In this document: positions 11,411 through 22,275 of the stretch, in pieces
Numbering within the stretch: the stretch's first letter is position 1
Layout of the letters: each line of letters opens with the position of its first letter
Assembly: GCF_047511655.1 (NCBI RefSeq)
Contig: NC_133399.1
Location: 6,079,333 to 6,143,332 of the forward strand
Reading direction: 5' to 3'
DNA length: 64,000 nt
From: Castor canadensis
Lineage: Eukaryota > Chordata > Mammalia > Rodentia > Castoridae
The notes under the pieces: model-generated
The model's database searches: none
The model's input: the letters and a program-made list of their open reading frames with translations, nothing else
Told to the model about the DNA's origin: nothing
Program-made: the position numbers and the translations under genes

Positions 11411-12752
11411 TTGCCCTTGGTATTGTAACTGTCCATGTACTATCTGCAATTAAGTATTTTCTAGCTTGTAATAATACCAATGGTGATCTTTAGAATGGAA
11501 GGGTGAGAGAAGAGGAAAAGCAAAGAAGTTAAAGAAAAAGGGAAAAAGAAATAAACAAACAAGTGAACAAAACAAAAAACCAGTGTCAAAGATATAAATA
11601 GGGAAATAAATAAATACTAATCAACAGTAAGCTAAACAGACATTAGAGAGACAGAGAGAGGATAAAAAAATCTCCAAGTTCAAATGCAATAATGTTTCAG
11701 TCTTAATAACTTTGTGTTAGTCCCTTAGCCTCCAGTCCTGGAGATGGTGTCTCAGAAGTAGTAGTGTCATTCTCTCATCAAAGGGGAGGAAAAAAACCCA
11801 AAAAACCCCCAAAACACAACAAAGTGTCCCAAGTTCAAATGCAATACAGTTTCAATAAGTTTTTCAGCATGCAGGTGTAGTTCGGTTGTTGTCTCATCAA
11901 AGGAAGAGAAAAAAAAGTGTCTGGAGACAGTTCTGTGAATGTGTATCTGAGGCTGTGGCTCACCTGCCAGCTACTGTCAGCCAGCTGTTGCTGTAGGCTT
12001 TATTGATTGCAGATCTCAGGAGTGAACTTAACATTCACCTAGCCCCTCAGGCTTTCTTTACTTAGAGTTCTCCTGGGTGCGACCATCACTGTTACAAGCT
12101 TTCCCCTTTCCAAGCACACTGGGGAAGGTGGCGCTACACACGCCTTCTCAGACTGGCATGTTTATTTACAGTTCCCGTGTGTGTGGCCTTTCTCCCCTTT
12201 CTTGTGGTGTTTTCCTCCCACTGCCATTTTACAAGCTTTCCAGCTTCAAGGTTGCTGGGTGGGTGCCACCACTCCTACCCTCTCTGGCCAGCTTATTTAC
12301 AGTTCTGTGAGGGATTGCTCCTGCCCTCTTCTTCAGCACTCAGGGTGCCCTGCCCTCTTTGCTACATGTCTTTTTTGTTGTTGTTGTTTATGCAGCTTGG
12401 TCTTTTTCCTCTTTATACCGTGGGTGGATGTCAGTCTGTCCAGGGGACTATGCTGATCTGGCCCAGGGCTGTCTGTGGGAGTACCATGTGTCACTTAGCT
12501 CACCTGGTGTTCTATATCTCTCTCTTGAGCCAGTAGGAGCTGGTGTCTGGTGGCATGGGACCCCCTCCTGGTTTCTCCATTTAATGTGGAGCAGGGATGC
12601 TATGTGTGAGCTGGGGACATTGAGGAGTTGAAGTGATACCTCTTCTTGGTGGTTTTTCCTGTAAGGTGTATCTCCAGCATCTCTCCAAGATTTTACTTTA
12701 GGAAGCACGCTTTCTGCTTCCTCCCTCTAGTTGCCATCTTGGAATATCACTC
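11411..12752 (-). promoter_or_regulatory. L1 5' UTR with two internal tandem duplications
   Basis: The 1.3-kb region upstream of ORF1 is where L1 carries its internal RNA polymerase II promoter. Two different pairs of direct repeats are visible. One starts at 11674 and 11829 ('ccaagttcaaatgcaat', offset 155). The other starts at 12095 and 12232 ('caagctttcc' to 'tttacagttc', offset about 131-137). The end at 12730-12750 contains the complement of 'ccatcttgg', the YY1-site-like box found at many mammalian L1 5' ends. Promoter activity today is not implied. Confidence 0.75.
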
Positions 12753-12920
12753 CATTTCTGTTTTCTTAAAATAGAGGTGAGTTAGGTGTTTAGAGAAGGA
12801 AAAACAGCCATAAACTTTGTAACCCCAAGTTGTGTGTCTATCATAATATATCTTGTCATCACCTTTGATTTGAAGTCTCTGCATGACTTTGATATTTTCT
12901 TGATGTAGTTTGCCTCTCCT
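12753..12920. other. Short non-coding spacer after L1
   Basis: It is T-rich and AT-rich, and no feature is seen. Confidence 0.4.
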
Positions 12921-13128
12921 TATTTATTTATTTATGTGATACTTGGACATGAACTCAGGGACAACACCCTGATCCACTCCAACAGTCCTTTTTGAAATGG
13001 TTTTTATGGAGATAGGGTCTTGTGATCTATTTGCCCTGGCTGGTCTTGAAACACAATTCTTGTGATCTCTGTCAGTGAGTAGCCAGGATTACAGACATGA
13101 GCCACTGGAATGTGGCTTTCTGCCTCTC
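12921..13128 (-). repeat. Composite B1/ID-like SINE (minus)
   Basis: On the plus strand a T-rich start and 'tggacatgaactcaggg' (complement of the ID-like B-box part) precede 'ttgccctggctggtcttgaa' and 'agccaggattacagacatgagccactgg', the complement of the 7SL/B1-like left part. The same layout is seen at 45880-46085 and 50240-50445. Confidence 0.85.
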
Positions 13129-13449
13129 CTTGTACATGTGTATTCATTGCTAGGGATTTTAATCTCTTAATATTTATTAGACAATTTGCCTTTTAATCAT
13201 ATAGCTTTAAATGAGTCCATGTTAACTTTGTCAATAAGTATCCTGCTATTTTATTTATTACTGCACAGTTTGATTGTCACATTTGAACATTTATATAGAA
13301 AAAACATCACTCAATGGCATATCACACTGTGAAACAAATATCAATAAAATTAGTTACCAAATTCTTAAATGATATTACATTCCCACCATTTGTTCTACAA
13401 ATTGAACTCTGAATGCACCAACCATGAGCTTCACAAACAAGCATTCCTT
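13129..13449. other. Non-coding AT-rich gap
   Basis: I see no reading frame or known repeat here. Confidence 0.4.
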
Positions 13450-13588
13450 TTTCAGTTCTTTGAGCGGTCTTGTTATGTATCCTAGGCTTTCTTCAAGTAG
13501 ACTGTATTGCCTGTGTCAGCCTCAAACTCATGAGTCTCCTATCTCAAGCTCCCTAGTCCTAAAGTAGGGACACCAGGTCAAGATATTT
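13450..13588 (-). repeat. B1-like SINE monomer (minus), old
   Basis: The pattern 'tatgtatcctaggct', 'cagcctcaaactcatga' and 'ctcaagctccctagtcc' is the complement of a diverged 7SL-derived B1/FLAM-like monomer. Confidence 0.6.
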
Positions 13589-15184
13589 TCTTTCTCCTTG
13601 ATTCAACTTGATGTTTCCATGCTTAACTGCTTTAATAATGCATGCTTCTTTCATCATTCCCATTATTATGTATTCTTGTAGTAAAATTTATACTTTTCAT
13701 AGGTTTTGTGATTGTGATATTAAACAATATTTTACCCAACAGCACAGTATGCATCCTTCAAAATGATATGTCATATTAGCCAACTTAGAACCAAGATCAT
13801 GTTCCTATGTAAAACAAATGAAACCATTTGTATCATATCAATAATACATAAAACACTGATGATGTCAGTACGATTGAAGGAAGGGATCAGTATCTACACA
13901 AGTCATTAATAAATGTAAAGGTGGTAGACTGGACAAGTGAATTATTCGTACTTCTGAGGCATAGAGCCAGAAGTGTGGTGAGGTGTTTTCATTCAAAGCC
14001 AGAAATGATGGGAAGGCCCTGAAGGTTGTGTACTGGACAGCATACTATATAAAGTAGAAAAGCAGATGAATCGTAGATGTAACTACATGAGAGTCATTAA
14101 TAAATGTGAAGATGGCTGACTAGTGGCATGAGACTTTCCCTAGTATCTCTGAAGCATAGAGGCAGAATGTGGTGAGCAGCAACCTTTCATGCTTGGGGAT
14201 GGTGGGGAGGCTTGGAGACTCAGTATTCAACAGAACCATCTATAGATTTAAAAATGCAATCAGGAGAGAGAGAGAAAGAAAGCTTAAGCTTGGGGAACTT
14301 ACAGTGACAGAGACACACTTAGCTAAAAAAAGAAAGAGAGAACATCAGAAAACTGGCACTGCAGTTGCATAGAATATAGACAAACTATGTTAAAAAAAAC
14401 CCATATAGGTCATAATGTGCACTAAGGGAGGAAGAGAGCTTTACTGTGTGGCAGAGGATAACACCTGAGAGGAAAGAAACAAGAACCTCAGGAATGAAAA
14501 AAACACTGTTTTTTGCAGAAAATATGCTCTAAGGACACCTGCAGTCTGTAAAATTAATTGGCTAAGAGAAATTTTGTTCTTCTTGGCACTCATTTAAAAG
14601 ACAGTAGTGGGAGAACATGTTAGAAGTAAAAATTTGCTTGATTGTCCAGCAATACCAGGTGCTAGATTTGTGGGTGCTGGCCTAGAGTCCTGGTCTAGCT
14701 GTAGAGTGAAGGACTTCAGTAACATTAAGTACAGAGCTCCATTTGGTGGATGGGAAACTAGTTAGGTGCACAAGGGATGAAGGAAATCTCTTCCTACCTG
14801 GTCCATCAGTAGGGAAGCTCACTGACGTGTGAGATGGGGAAATGAACAGTTGGAAACAATTATTTGTAGAAGTGAAGTGTAAAAAGTCATAGGCCTTGAG
14901 AGTTAGGGATGACATACCTTCCAATGTTTGTCACTGCATCACCCCATAGGGCTTCCCAGTCTCATGATCAAACATTTCTAGGTGCTGGAAGCTAGCACTA
15001 GCAGGTGGAGAGCTTTGATTATCCCTACTTGTCTTGAGAACCAGGACAACTTGGAGTAAACACAATCAATGATGCACACAAACCACACCTTTTGGTTGAT
15101 TGGCAAACACAACAAATAGGATAGAAAAGGTAGACAAATTATTTTCTGAAGAGCAATACTTAAACAAAATGGCAATAGAAACTG
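13589..15184. other. Non-coding region with a local tandem duplication
   Basis: No gene is recognised. A segment of about 80 bp, 'cattaataaatgtaaaggtg' to 'agaagtgtggtgag' (13903-13983), is repeated with changes at 14094-14176, an offset of about 190. Part of it (13866-13945) also matches 44846-44935. A purine-rich stretch lies at 14256-14345. The 67-codon open frame at 14169-14372 covers this repeat and looks spurious. Confidence 0.5.
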
Positions 15185-15259
15185 CTTACACAAATGTCAT
15201 CAGCAAACAGCACAAGTGGTCACACTTCTACTCAAGATAAAGGGCATATAAGGAGAGTG

Positions 15260-15620
15260 ATGGGGATTCTTGGTGCTACATCTTGGTAAAAGAATTCACG
15301 AAGAAAAGAAAATAGAATAAGCAAGAGGTTTATTTGGGAAGCAGTGGGCAACTGAACACATGGTAGTGCTGGTGCTAGTCCGATATGAGAGTTGGGCAGG
15401 TTTGTTTATGTGATGCAAATCAAAAGAAACTCAAAGGTGCACACTCTAGCAGGAGAGTGGGAAAACTTAAGTGGGAATATTGTACTGAGGATCTTGAGAA
15501 CTCAAGCTTTTATTGTGGTCTGTGCAGATGTGGATGGTCATTTCTGGAAAATTAGTTTATGTGTCATTAACTCTCATAGTGTGTGCTAGTTGCTGGTAGC
15601 TCAAGCCTGTAATCCAAATG
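15260..15620 (-). mobile_element. LTR-like segment in block A (minus)
   Basis: Its complement carries an AATAAA-type signal followed by an LTR-style end (plus strand 'aagaggtttatttggg' near 15325). It matches 53530-53900 in block C. It is also recognisably similar to 41230-41520, with shared order tttatt, cagctgagcaca/caactgaacaca, ttacttatgtga/tttatgtgatgc. It is probably a solo or fragmented ERV LTR of unknown family. Confidence 0.45.
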
Positions 15621-16959
15621 GTTAGGGTGAACATAGGGAAGCCATGTGAGGACTGCACCCTTCCTCATCACAGTGGCTTACTGAAAACTCTACACCCAGC
15701 CCTAGAGAATAACAAACATTCACCTTTAGCCATTTACTAGAAATTTCCAACTCAGCCAAATAGAAAGATTTCATTATTTTCGGAGTGTCAGAGGGCTAAT
15801 GGAGGATATTCCTGTCCAGTGTCCTTCCTGGGACTTCTACCTGGGACTCCCTTCTACCTGGGATTATCCCGTTAAATTCCTATATCTAGATCCCTAGTCT
15901 GCAAGCAGCTGTGTTCTTCAGCTCTTTTGCTGGGGACTGACTCCAAAGAATTCTTCTTCCCAAAATGCATGTGCTGATGTATTAAACTTCCCCAATAATC
16001 TTTCAGTCACTGTTTCTTCACCTATCTCTGAATGCATTTCACTCAAACACGCCTTTTTTTTCCAGTTAAAAATAGGATAACTTGTGTTATTACTTGAAAT
16101 TATTAACATCTTTAAATAATTATGACATCATAAATGTGCTGGGTATAAATTTGGTAACAGGAATGAATTACATGTTTCCTTTTGTTCAAGAGTAATGGAA
16201 GGAAAATATAGTCAACTTATGTTCATTTAACTCACATACTACTCCATTCTTCTCTGACTTCATTAGTAGAGAAATAACTGCACACTAAAACACGACATCT
16301 AATATTGAGTTGGATTTCTTTGTTCTCTAAATATCATATCCACACCTAATGAATACTGATACCAATGCAGCAATAAAAAATGAAGAGGACATTTAAAGGC
16401 ATATTTGTTATATAACTGAATGTTCAGAGACACCTGTTTAGGCCACTTGTGCAGGTAGCAATTATCTTAAGGCAGTAAGGAAAGTAGACTGTCCAGGGAG
16501 CTATACTGAGGTTAATGGGGAATCTTTGGTGAAAATTTACTCCCAGGGGCAGGTGTGCATTCAGGGAGACTCTATGGAGTCCTCACAGCCTTTGATAGGT
16601 GCTTTGTACATTGTTCATGAAGGGAAGTGGCACTGAGGGTATACATGTTCATCATTGTGAACAAAATTGCATCACATACTTCTTCACATTTCTACATAGA
16701 AGAAGATAGTGTGATACATCCCCATACACAGAAGAAAAAAGATAAGAAAATTTAAGCCACCACTTCCCAGCTCCAAGAATTAAGAAAAATTGACAATGCA
16801 TTGTGTATGAACTGAAGGCAAAAGAAGCACTCCAGAGAAGCAATAACTACCTTCACCAGAAATGCATAAGAGTAAAGGTCAGAAATCTAAAGTGTCAGTG
16901 AAGAAAGGCTGAAGGCAGAGAGTAGTCAAGTGTGAAAGCTAAAATCTCCATGAGGCTGG

Positions 16960-17790
16960 CTTTAGCAGAACCTACAAATTTGTTAGCTTCACCTAGAAAA
17001 ACCCTACCAGGATGACCCAGTGACATTCAGAAGAATCCTTCCTACTTTTGATACTGGATGTTCAGTGGTGGAATTAACCATTTTCAAGTCTTAAATTTTT
17101 GAACAAATTCTGTGTTGGAGAAAAACTGATACCCAAAGTCATCACTGTGGAAATTTTTACAACCAAAATTTCAAAGGGAAGTGGCAAATATTCTCTAATA
17201 TCATTACCTCAATGCTAGATACAGTGATCGATATGTGCTATGTCTCAATCTTGTGACAGGAGTTAGGGATAGGCAGCTAAGGTGGGGACTGAAGAAGCAA
17301 AAGTCAAAGGCTAGCCAGAAGAGTGCATCACAACACAAACATATTTTAGAGGTGATATAGAATACAGAAGGGAGTAACATTGAAAAAACACCCAAGGGCT
17401 GACATGGCAACACACATCTTTAAGAAACAAATACTGAAATGTAGAAGGGCGTCACCTCTAAAGGATGTCCTTAGTGTGAAATCGTTGTGACTAAGCCCAC
17501 CTAAGAGATAGTTTTTCAAAGTCCACCTGTCAAGAAGACCCATGCAAACATCCATGGACCTGAAAGAAAGTTTCCACCCCACAATCTTCCCAAAAAGTAG
17601 CATAAATACCCTTAACCAACCCACCTGCGATGGCTTGGATTACAATCCTCCAATCCCTCTCTTGTGGAATTTTTGTGCTTTCTTTCTTTAATAAAGTCCT
17701 GTGGCTTTGAATCTATACCTTGTTGAGTCAATTATTCTTCAATCTTGAAAAAGAACTCAGTCCACAACCAACAACTTTATCAGTAGGATT
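16960..17790 (+). mobile_element. LTR-like segment in block A (plus)
   Basis: This segment of about 0.8 kb has an AATAAA signal at 17690-17695 near its 3' end and recurs as complement at 46380-47190 (B) and 50745-51585 (C). The size, the terminal polyadenylation signal and the dispersed copies suggest a solo LTR. No coding sequence was found in it. Confidence 0.5.
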
Positions 17791-18058
17791 GGCATGCCCA
17801 TTCTTCCCAAGTAATGAAAAGAAATCATGAGAAATGTGGAGAGACAGACAAATATGGCTTGGAGAATATCAATTTCTGAAAAATCTCAAGCAGTGGACTC
17901 ATTTTACAAAGACCTTCTGGAAAATGTCTAAGGTAGAATCAAAGTTTGTGGGGAACTATGATGTAGAAAAAGGAAAATACAAAACAATGCATGAAGAAGA
18001 TACTATCTATAAAGACTTAGCAGACATCACAAGGAATATATGGAAATTATGAAGATGT

Positions 18059-18254
18059 GCCAGGCGCTGGTGGCTCATGCCTGTAATCCTTGCTACTCAG
18101 GAGGTAGAGATCAGAAAGATCATAGTTTGAAACCAGGTGGGGTAAACAGTCCATGAGACACTATCTCTAAAATACATAACACAAAAAGGGCTGCTGGAGG
18201 GGCTCAGGTGTACACCCTTAGTTCAAGTCCTGGGTACCACACACAGACACAAAA
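18059..18254 (+). repeat. Composite B1/ID-like SINE with perfect target-site duplication
   Basis: A left part 'ccaggcgctggtggctcatg...ctgtaatccttgctactcagg' is followed by a right ID-like part 'ggctgctggaggggctcagg' and 'ttcaagtcctgggtacc'. It is flanked by gaaattatgaagatgt at 18043-18058 and 18255-18270. The same insertion is present in blocks B and C, so it predates the duplication. Confidence 0.92.
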
Positions 18255-18569
18255 GAAATTATGAAGATGTATGTAAAACAACTTCAATGAAGCCAACACT
18301 GTGGTTGGCTTCTTTCACTGTGAACTAGTGAAAGAAGACCAAGAGTCAGCATGAAGTGAAATTATTAAAATTATGCAGCCCAAAGAGAAAGAAAACTTTA
18401 TAAAATTCACAAACATGTCACTGATGTCTGAATTTTGTAAATGTTAGCCAGAGTTCTCTAGTCAGGAGAAAAAAGATGGAAGCTTTGAACTCAGATAATA
18501 TAGAAAAACAATATTAGAAAATTGGAAAATGGTAGTGGTAGACATGAAAGAATGACACAGAAGGGATAG

Positions 18570-19615
18570 GTGGGGAGTCAGATCTTATGCCAGCACAAGG
18601 TATATTGTGGACAAAAGCCCAGAGCCTCTGGTAAACAAAGTGAAAAATGGTTTGAAGATGGCAAGGTCACAATGAGAATAAAATAAGGGGACCCAGCAGA
18701 GGGAGGATGTACGGCATCCACTTAACCCAGGAAGATCACTATTCTCATCTGGCCATGGTTTGTTGTTGGAGATTGGCAGCACATTACCAAAGTTTCTTTT
18801 TTTTTCCTGCCTCCACCCCCTCCCTTACCACCCCTCCACCACCTCCCTTTTCCCCCCATTCCCTCAAAGTTTCTTAGAGGCATCAAGAATGACCTTGGAT
18901 GATCCTGGTCTGCTTGACCTAAAGCAGCATTGACATCAAAACAGCATTCTTTGTACAAGGTTTTGAGTGGCCACCTGTGTGAATGAATGCAGGTTTTGGC
19001 AGATAACGTGAGACATGCAGTTAAATGCACATGGGTCAATGGCCAGGAGCATGAGAGGGAAAAACCATTGGCTCTTGGTACAGACACTAGCTATAGGTTT
19101 AAGTAAACAACAGAACTGGGGGCAGGGCACAAAGGCATGAATATCAAAAGGTACCAACCTGTGATCACCATCTCAGCCCTTGTTCTGGGAGAGTGTCCAG
19201 AGTTGTTATCTGCACAGTGTTCCACTTAAGCAGTTAAGTCTAAGTCATAGTACTTGTTATTTAAGTCTAAAACTTGAAACACTTTATCAAGTAAAATTCA
19301 GAATAAGAAAATGTGAGAATACTTCCAGTTCAATAAGACTGTGTAAGGGAAAATAACTCCATAAGCATGGAATACTGAAGAGATAAGTTTCAAGCCAGCA
19401 AAAATAATTTCTCTTTACTTAAGTGAAGGCCTTGGCTAAAATATGCATTCACCTTCTGACAGAGGGGCTTGTAAGGGCTTGGATAGTAGCCCTGTGTAAG
19501 ACCACTTCTTTAAAACCTCTTGGCTTTAGTAAATTCTGTGAGGTCTGTCACATATTACTCCATCTGATTGTGACAACTTTCTACTCTTGTCTCCAAATGG
19601 TCTGTGAAGTGTGTC
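18570..19615 (-). mobile_element. LTR-like segment in block A (minus)
   Basis: Its complement corresponds to 44940-45600 in block B and 48960-49960 in block C, where an intact 'cacaataaacc' polyadenylation box precedes the likely end. In this copy the box has decayed to AATATA (complement of 'tatatt' at 18602). A pyrimidine-rich insertion at 18785-18865 separates two parts and is bounded by repeated 'aaagtttctt'. It is a probable non-coding LTR. Confidence 0.45.
18786..18872. repeat. Pyrimidine-rich insertion bounded by a short direct repeat
   Basis: The motif 'caaagtttctt' occurs at about 18788 and 18866. Between the copies the plus strand is almost pure C/T. Blocks B and C lack the tract at this place, so it is either an insertion specific to A or an expansion. 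Confidence 0.55.
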
Positions 19616-21279
19616 CTCTGATGATTTCATCAATTATACATTTTGGTTAGTGAAAGTCTCTTGTTTAGACACCAAAATGGAGGGGCAAACTCACCAAAAT
19701 TTGAAGGTTGGTGTTTGGTGGAGGCCCAGCGATTGGGTAAAAAGGATGACACCTCCATTGAAACTGATGTGAGAAAGCACAGAAAAAATAAATAAAATAA
19801 ATTAACTCATGAAGAGTTAATTTTAGGTAAGAAGCCTGTTGAAAAAATCCAAATTATTTATTGACTCCATTGCAAAACTCAGACAGCCTATCCCTTTGCC
19901 TTTCAGCTAATCCCATAAAGTAGAAAACTGATTTTAATTGACATATATGGGGTATTTTTAGGCATAGAATCAAAATTCTGTGTTTGGTCCATCTAGCCTG
20001 TGTGCACATGAGGCTGAGGGCATAGGTTCATAATCCCTACGGCATGGTGCCATTATGAAGAGAATGAATTGGCCAGCTCAAGGTCACCACATGCAGCAAC
20101 CTAATATGGCCTATTGCCTATCCTGCTCACGACATATCTCCAATGGGAAAACAGCCCATGCCTAAGCAAGACTTCCAGGAGAAAAACTGCTAGAGTCTTC
20201 AGACACATTTAGAGGCTTAGTTTTAGGAGGAAGAACAGGAGGTCAGGACAGAAATTAAGTTCCATTTATCAGTCACATGTCATTTAGATTTGCATTTGAT
20301 TTTATGTTTGCAATTCAGGGACCATGGCAGTCCTGTAGGAGGCTGAGAAAACTGACAGTGTTACTTGAGCAGGACTTTTCTTTCATTTCTCCTTGTCTAT
20401 CTCTGTTTCTCTTGTCCAAACTCAGATGGCCAGTCTGTGAGAAGAGACAGGAGATGCTATAGAGTAGGAGGGGTAAAAGTAACCTCCATCATGGCTGAGA
20501 AAGATTCAGAGAGAAGGATTTCAATCTTGTGAGATGAAGGAAAAGTATGACATAGAAATGCATTGAAATCAGAGGAACCAGTTTTTAATGGAACACAGAA
20601 ATAACTCAGGGGAGGAGGATGATTTTTGTTTAGGAGGAGAACAAAGAGATGCTGACACTGGAGTATATTTAAACAGAGACCTGGATATAGGGGAACTTTG
20701 GACCACATTCCATAGCATTGGAAATTGTTGAGATTAGAACATTCCAAGTACTGGCAAAGAACGCAATAAGCAAATATCAGTAAAAGTTCTGATAACAAAT
20801 CCATGCACAATCAAAACTTCCTATTAAATTTAATCTATGCATAATTCACAAACCTCTCTCCATTCATTCCTAGCTGATATGGTTGGGAGCAGCATTCACA
20901 AAAGGTCAATATGTGAGGGATTTTTTTCTCTTCCTTGAGACTATTGGAAGATGTTTGAACATGTAAGAGGTAGAAATTGGCAGGAGTCTCCAGATCTTTG
21001 GAGATCGGCTTTCAAGGGAATTATTGGGTCCTATGTTTCTCTGCTTCTGCTCTTTTCCTCCCTGCCATGATGTGAATCATTCTGTTGCATGACATGCTTC
21101 CCACACTAAGTGCTGCCTGGAGTCAGGCCTAAAAGTACAGAGCCATTTGATAGTACATGGGACTCTTTAACTTCTTTAACATCTTTAATCATGTAGCCTC
21201 ATCACCTCATGAGTTGTTCATAGTGTGGATAGTTGTTAATATATTCCTTTCTCCTCCCCCAGCATCTGGTAACTGATAT
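19616..21279. other. Non-coding region, nothing recognised
   Basis: I see no SINE, L1 or gene-like frame. An inverted 'ttaactcatgaagagttaa' palindrome lies at 19801-19819, next to an AAATA-rich run. Short open frames at 20277-20462 (+) and 20457-20810 (-) have no recognisable similarity. Confidence 0.4.
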
Positions 21280-22275
21280 TCTGAACTTGAGGTGATCAAA
21301 GCACAGGTCATTTTCAACACCACTTTTCATTCTGTGGACTTCTTTTCCAGTCTTTCAGCCATCACCTTCATTCTCTTGAATCTCAACATTGTCAGCAGTG
21401 AGGTCATTTTCACTCACAGACTTTTCAGCTACCTGGCTAAGCAGAGTCAGCAGACCCATCATGTATACCCACGACTTCTTCAATTATTGCCTCCATGTAT
21501 AACTTTCCTATAATTTACTCATGTGACTATTCATGATCTTCCTTTCTATACATCCTTCCTACAACTTACCTGACTTCTATTCACATTTCTCTCCTTTCAG
21601 AAACTTTTTTTTAGCTAGGTCATATCATCCTTTAAAGCCACATTATGGCTACCAAAGCTGTTTTAGGTGGTGGGAAGAAATAAGTATTTTTCTTCGTAGT
21701 TTCTGGATGACACTGACATAATACCCTGCTTGTGCTGGAACAGTTTTTCTTACTAATGTAATAATTTAACTGATTGGGAAAGTTTTAAAGAAACTTCTTT
21801 TTCCTCATACTTTTTGAGGTCCAGGGCAAAAGAGATGGATCAGGTAAGAAATTACCTCCACATTTTCTTCTACGTATAACTGTACACATAAATTTCTTTG
21901 ATATTCCAAAAGTACATTAATTTCCCTTATTATTTACATGAATAATCTGTGATTATACAAATATTGTTATATTTTTATATGGTCAGGGTATTACTTTCAT
22001 TTTATATGTATTTATACTGTATACATTTAAATTATGTCTTTGAATGTAATATTATCAGAATACTTTTACTTCCTTGTATCTATATGTAATGTGTACATCA
22101 ATCTACATAGGATGAGTTTTTGTCTATCCTTTGTTGACTTTATTTTAGAAAGACATGAAAGTTCTGTGAACATTTTAGGAAAAGGAAGGGGAGGAGCAGG
22201 AAGAAAGTGTAGTATCAGAGAGCATGTGACTACAGTATATACTTGCAGGAAAATATTATACTGAAACTAATTAAT
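21280..22275 (+). repeat. Diverged duplicated block E, copy 1
   Basis: It aligns by eye with 34640-35700. Shared points include 'tattatcagaata' (22050 and 35482), 'atttta.a.agtcatgaaag' (22141 and 35571), 'gaggagcaggaagaaagtgtag' against 'gacaagcaggagggtgagaagag', and 'gaaaatattat' against 'gaaaatatcat' at the end. No coding content is evident. Confidence 0.6.

Larger units (their letters stand above)
7285..12752 (-). mobile_element. Nearly end-to-end LINE-1, internally deleted
   Basis: Read on the minus strand this L1 has all parts in order: a 5' end at about 12750 containing 'ccaagatggcaac', a 5' UTR to about 11410, ORF1 (11410-10165), ORF2 (10140 to about 7760), and a 3' UTR with a polypurine tract at 7370-7297. 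Its length of about 5.5 kb falls short of a full L1, mainly because roughly 1.3-1.4 kb of ORF2 is missing at about 8264. Both ORFs are broken, so it is immobile. Confidence 0.93.
15185..19615 (+). repeat. Duplicated block A (about 4.4 kb)
   Basis: Compared by eye, the reverse complement of this block aligns along most of its length with 48960-53965 (block C), and its right half (16900-19275) with 44940-47215 (block B). Anchors to C include 'caaacagcacaagtggtcac' at 15198 against the complement near 53930, 'atattcctgtccagtgtcc' at 15808, 'caggtgggctggtt' complement at 17614, and 'aaataacaagtac' complement at 19245. Copies differ by many substitutions and indels. Block C carries an extra segment at about 52470-53130. 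Within the block are LTR-like pieces and a SINE, listed separately. Confidence 0.85.

Noticed and set aside
18722-19157. Overlapping minus-strand frames with a counterpart at 45062-45274, suggesting a conserved small gene
   Set aside because: The similarity comes from duplicated LTR-like DNA. Frames and ends are not conserved among A, B and C.
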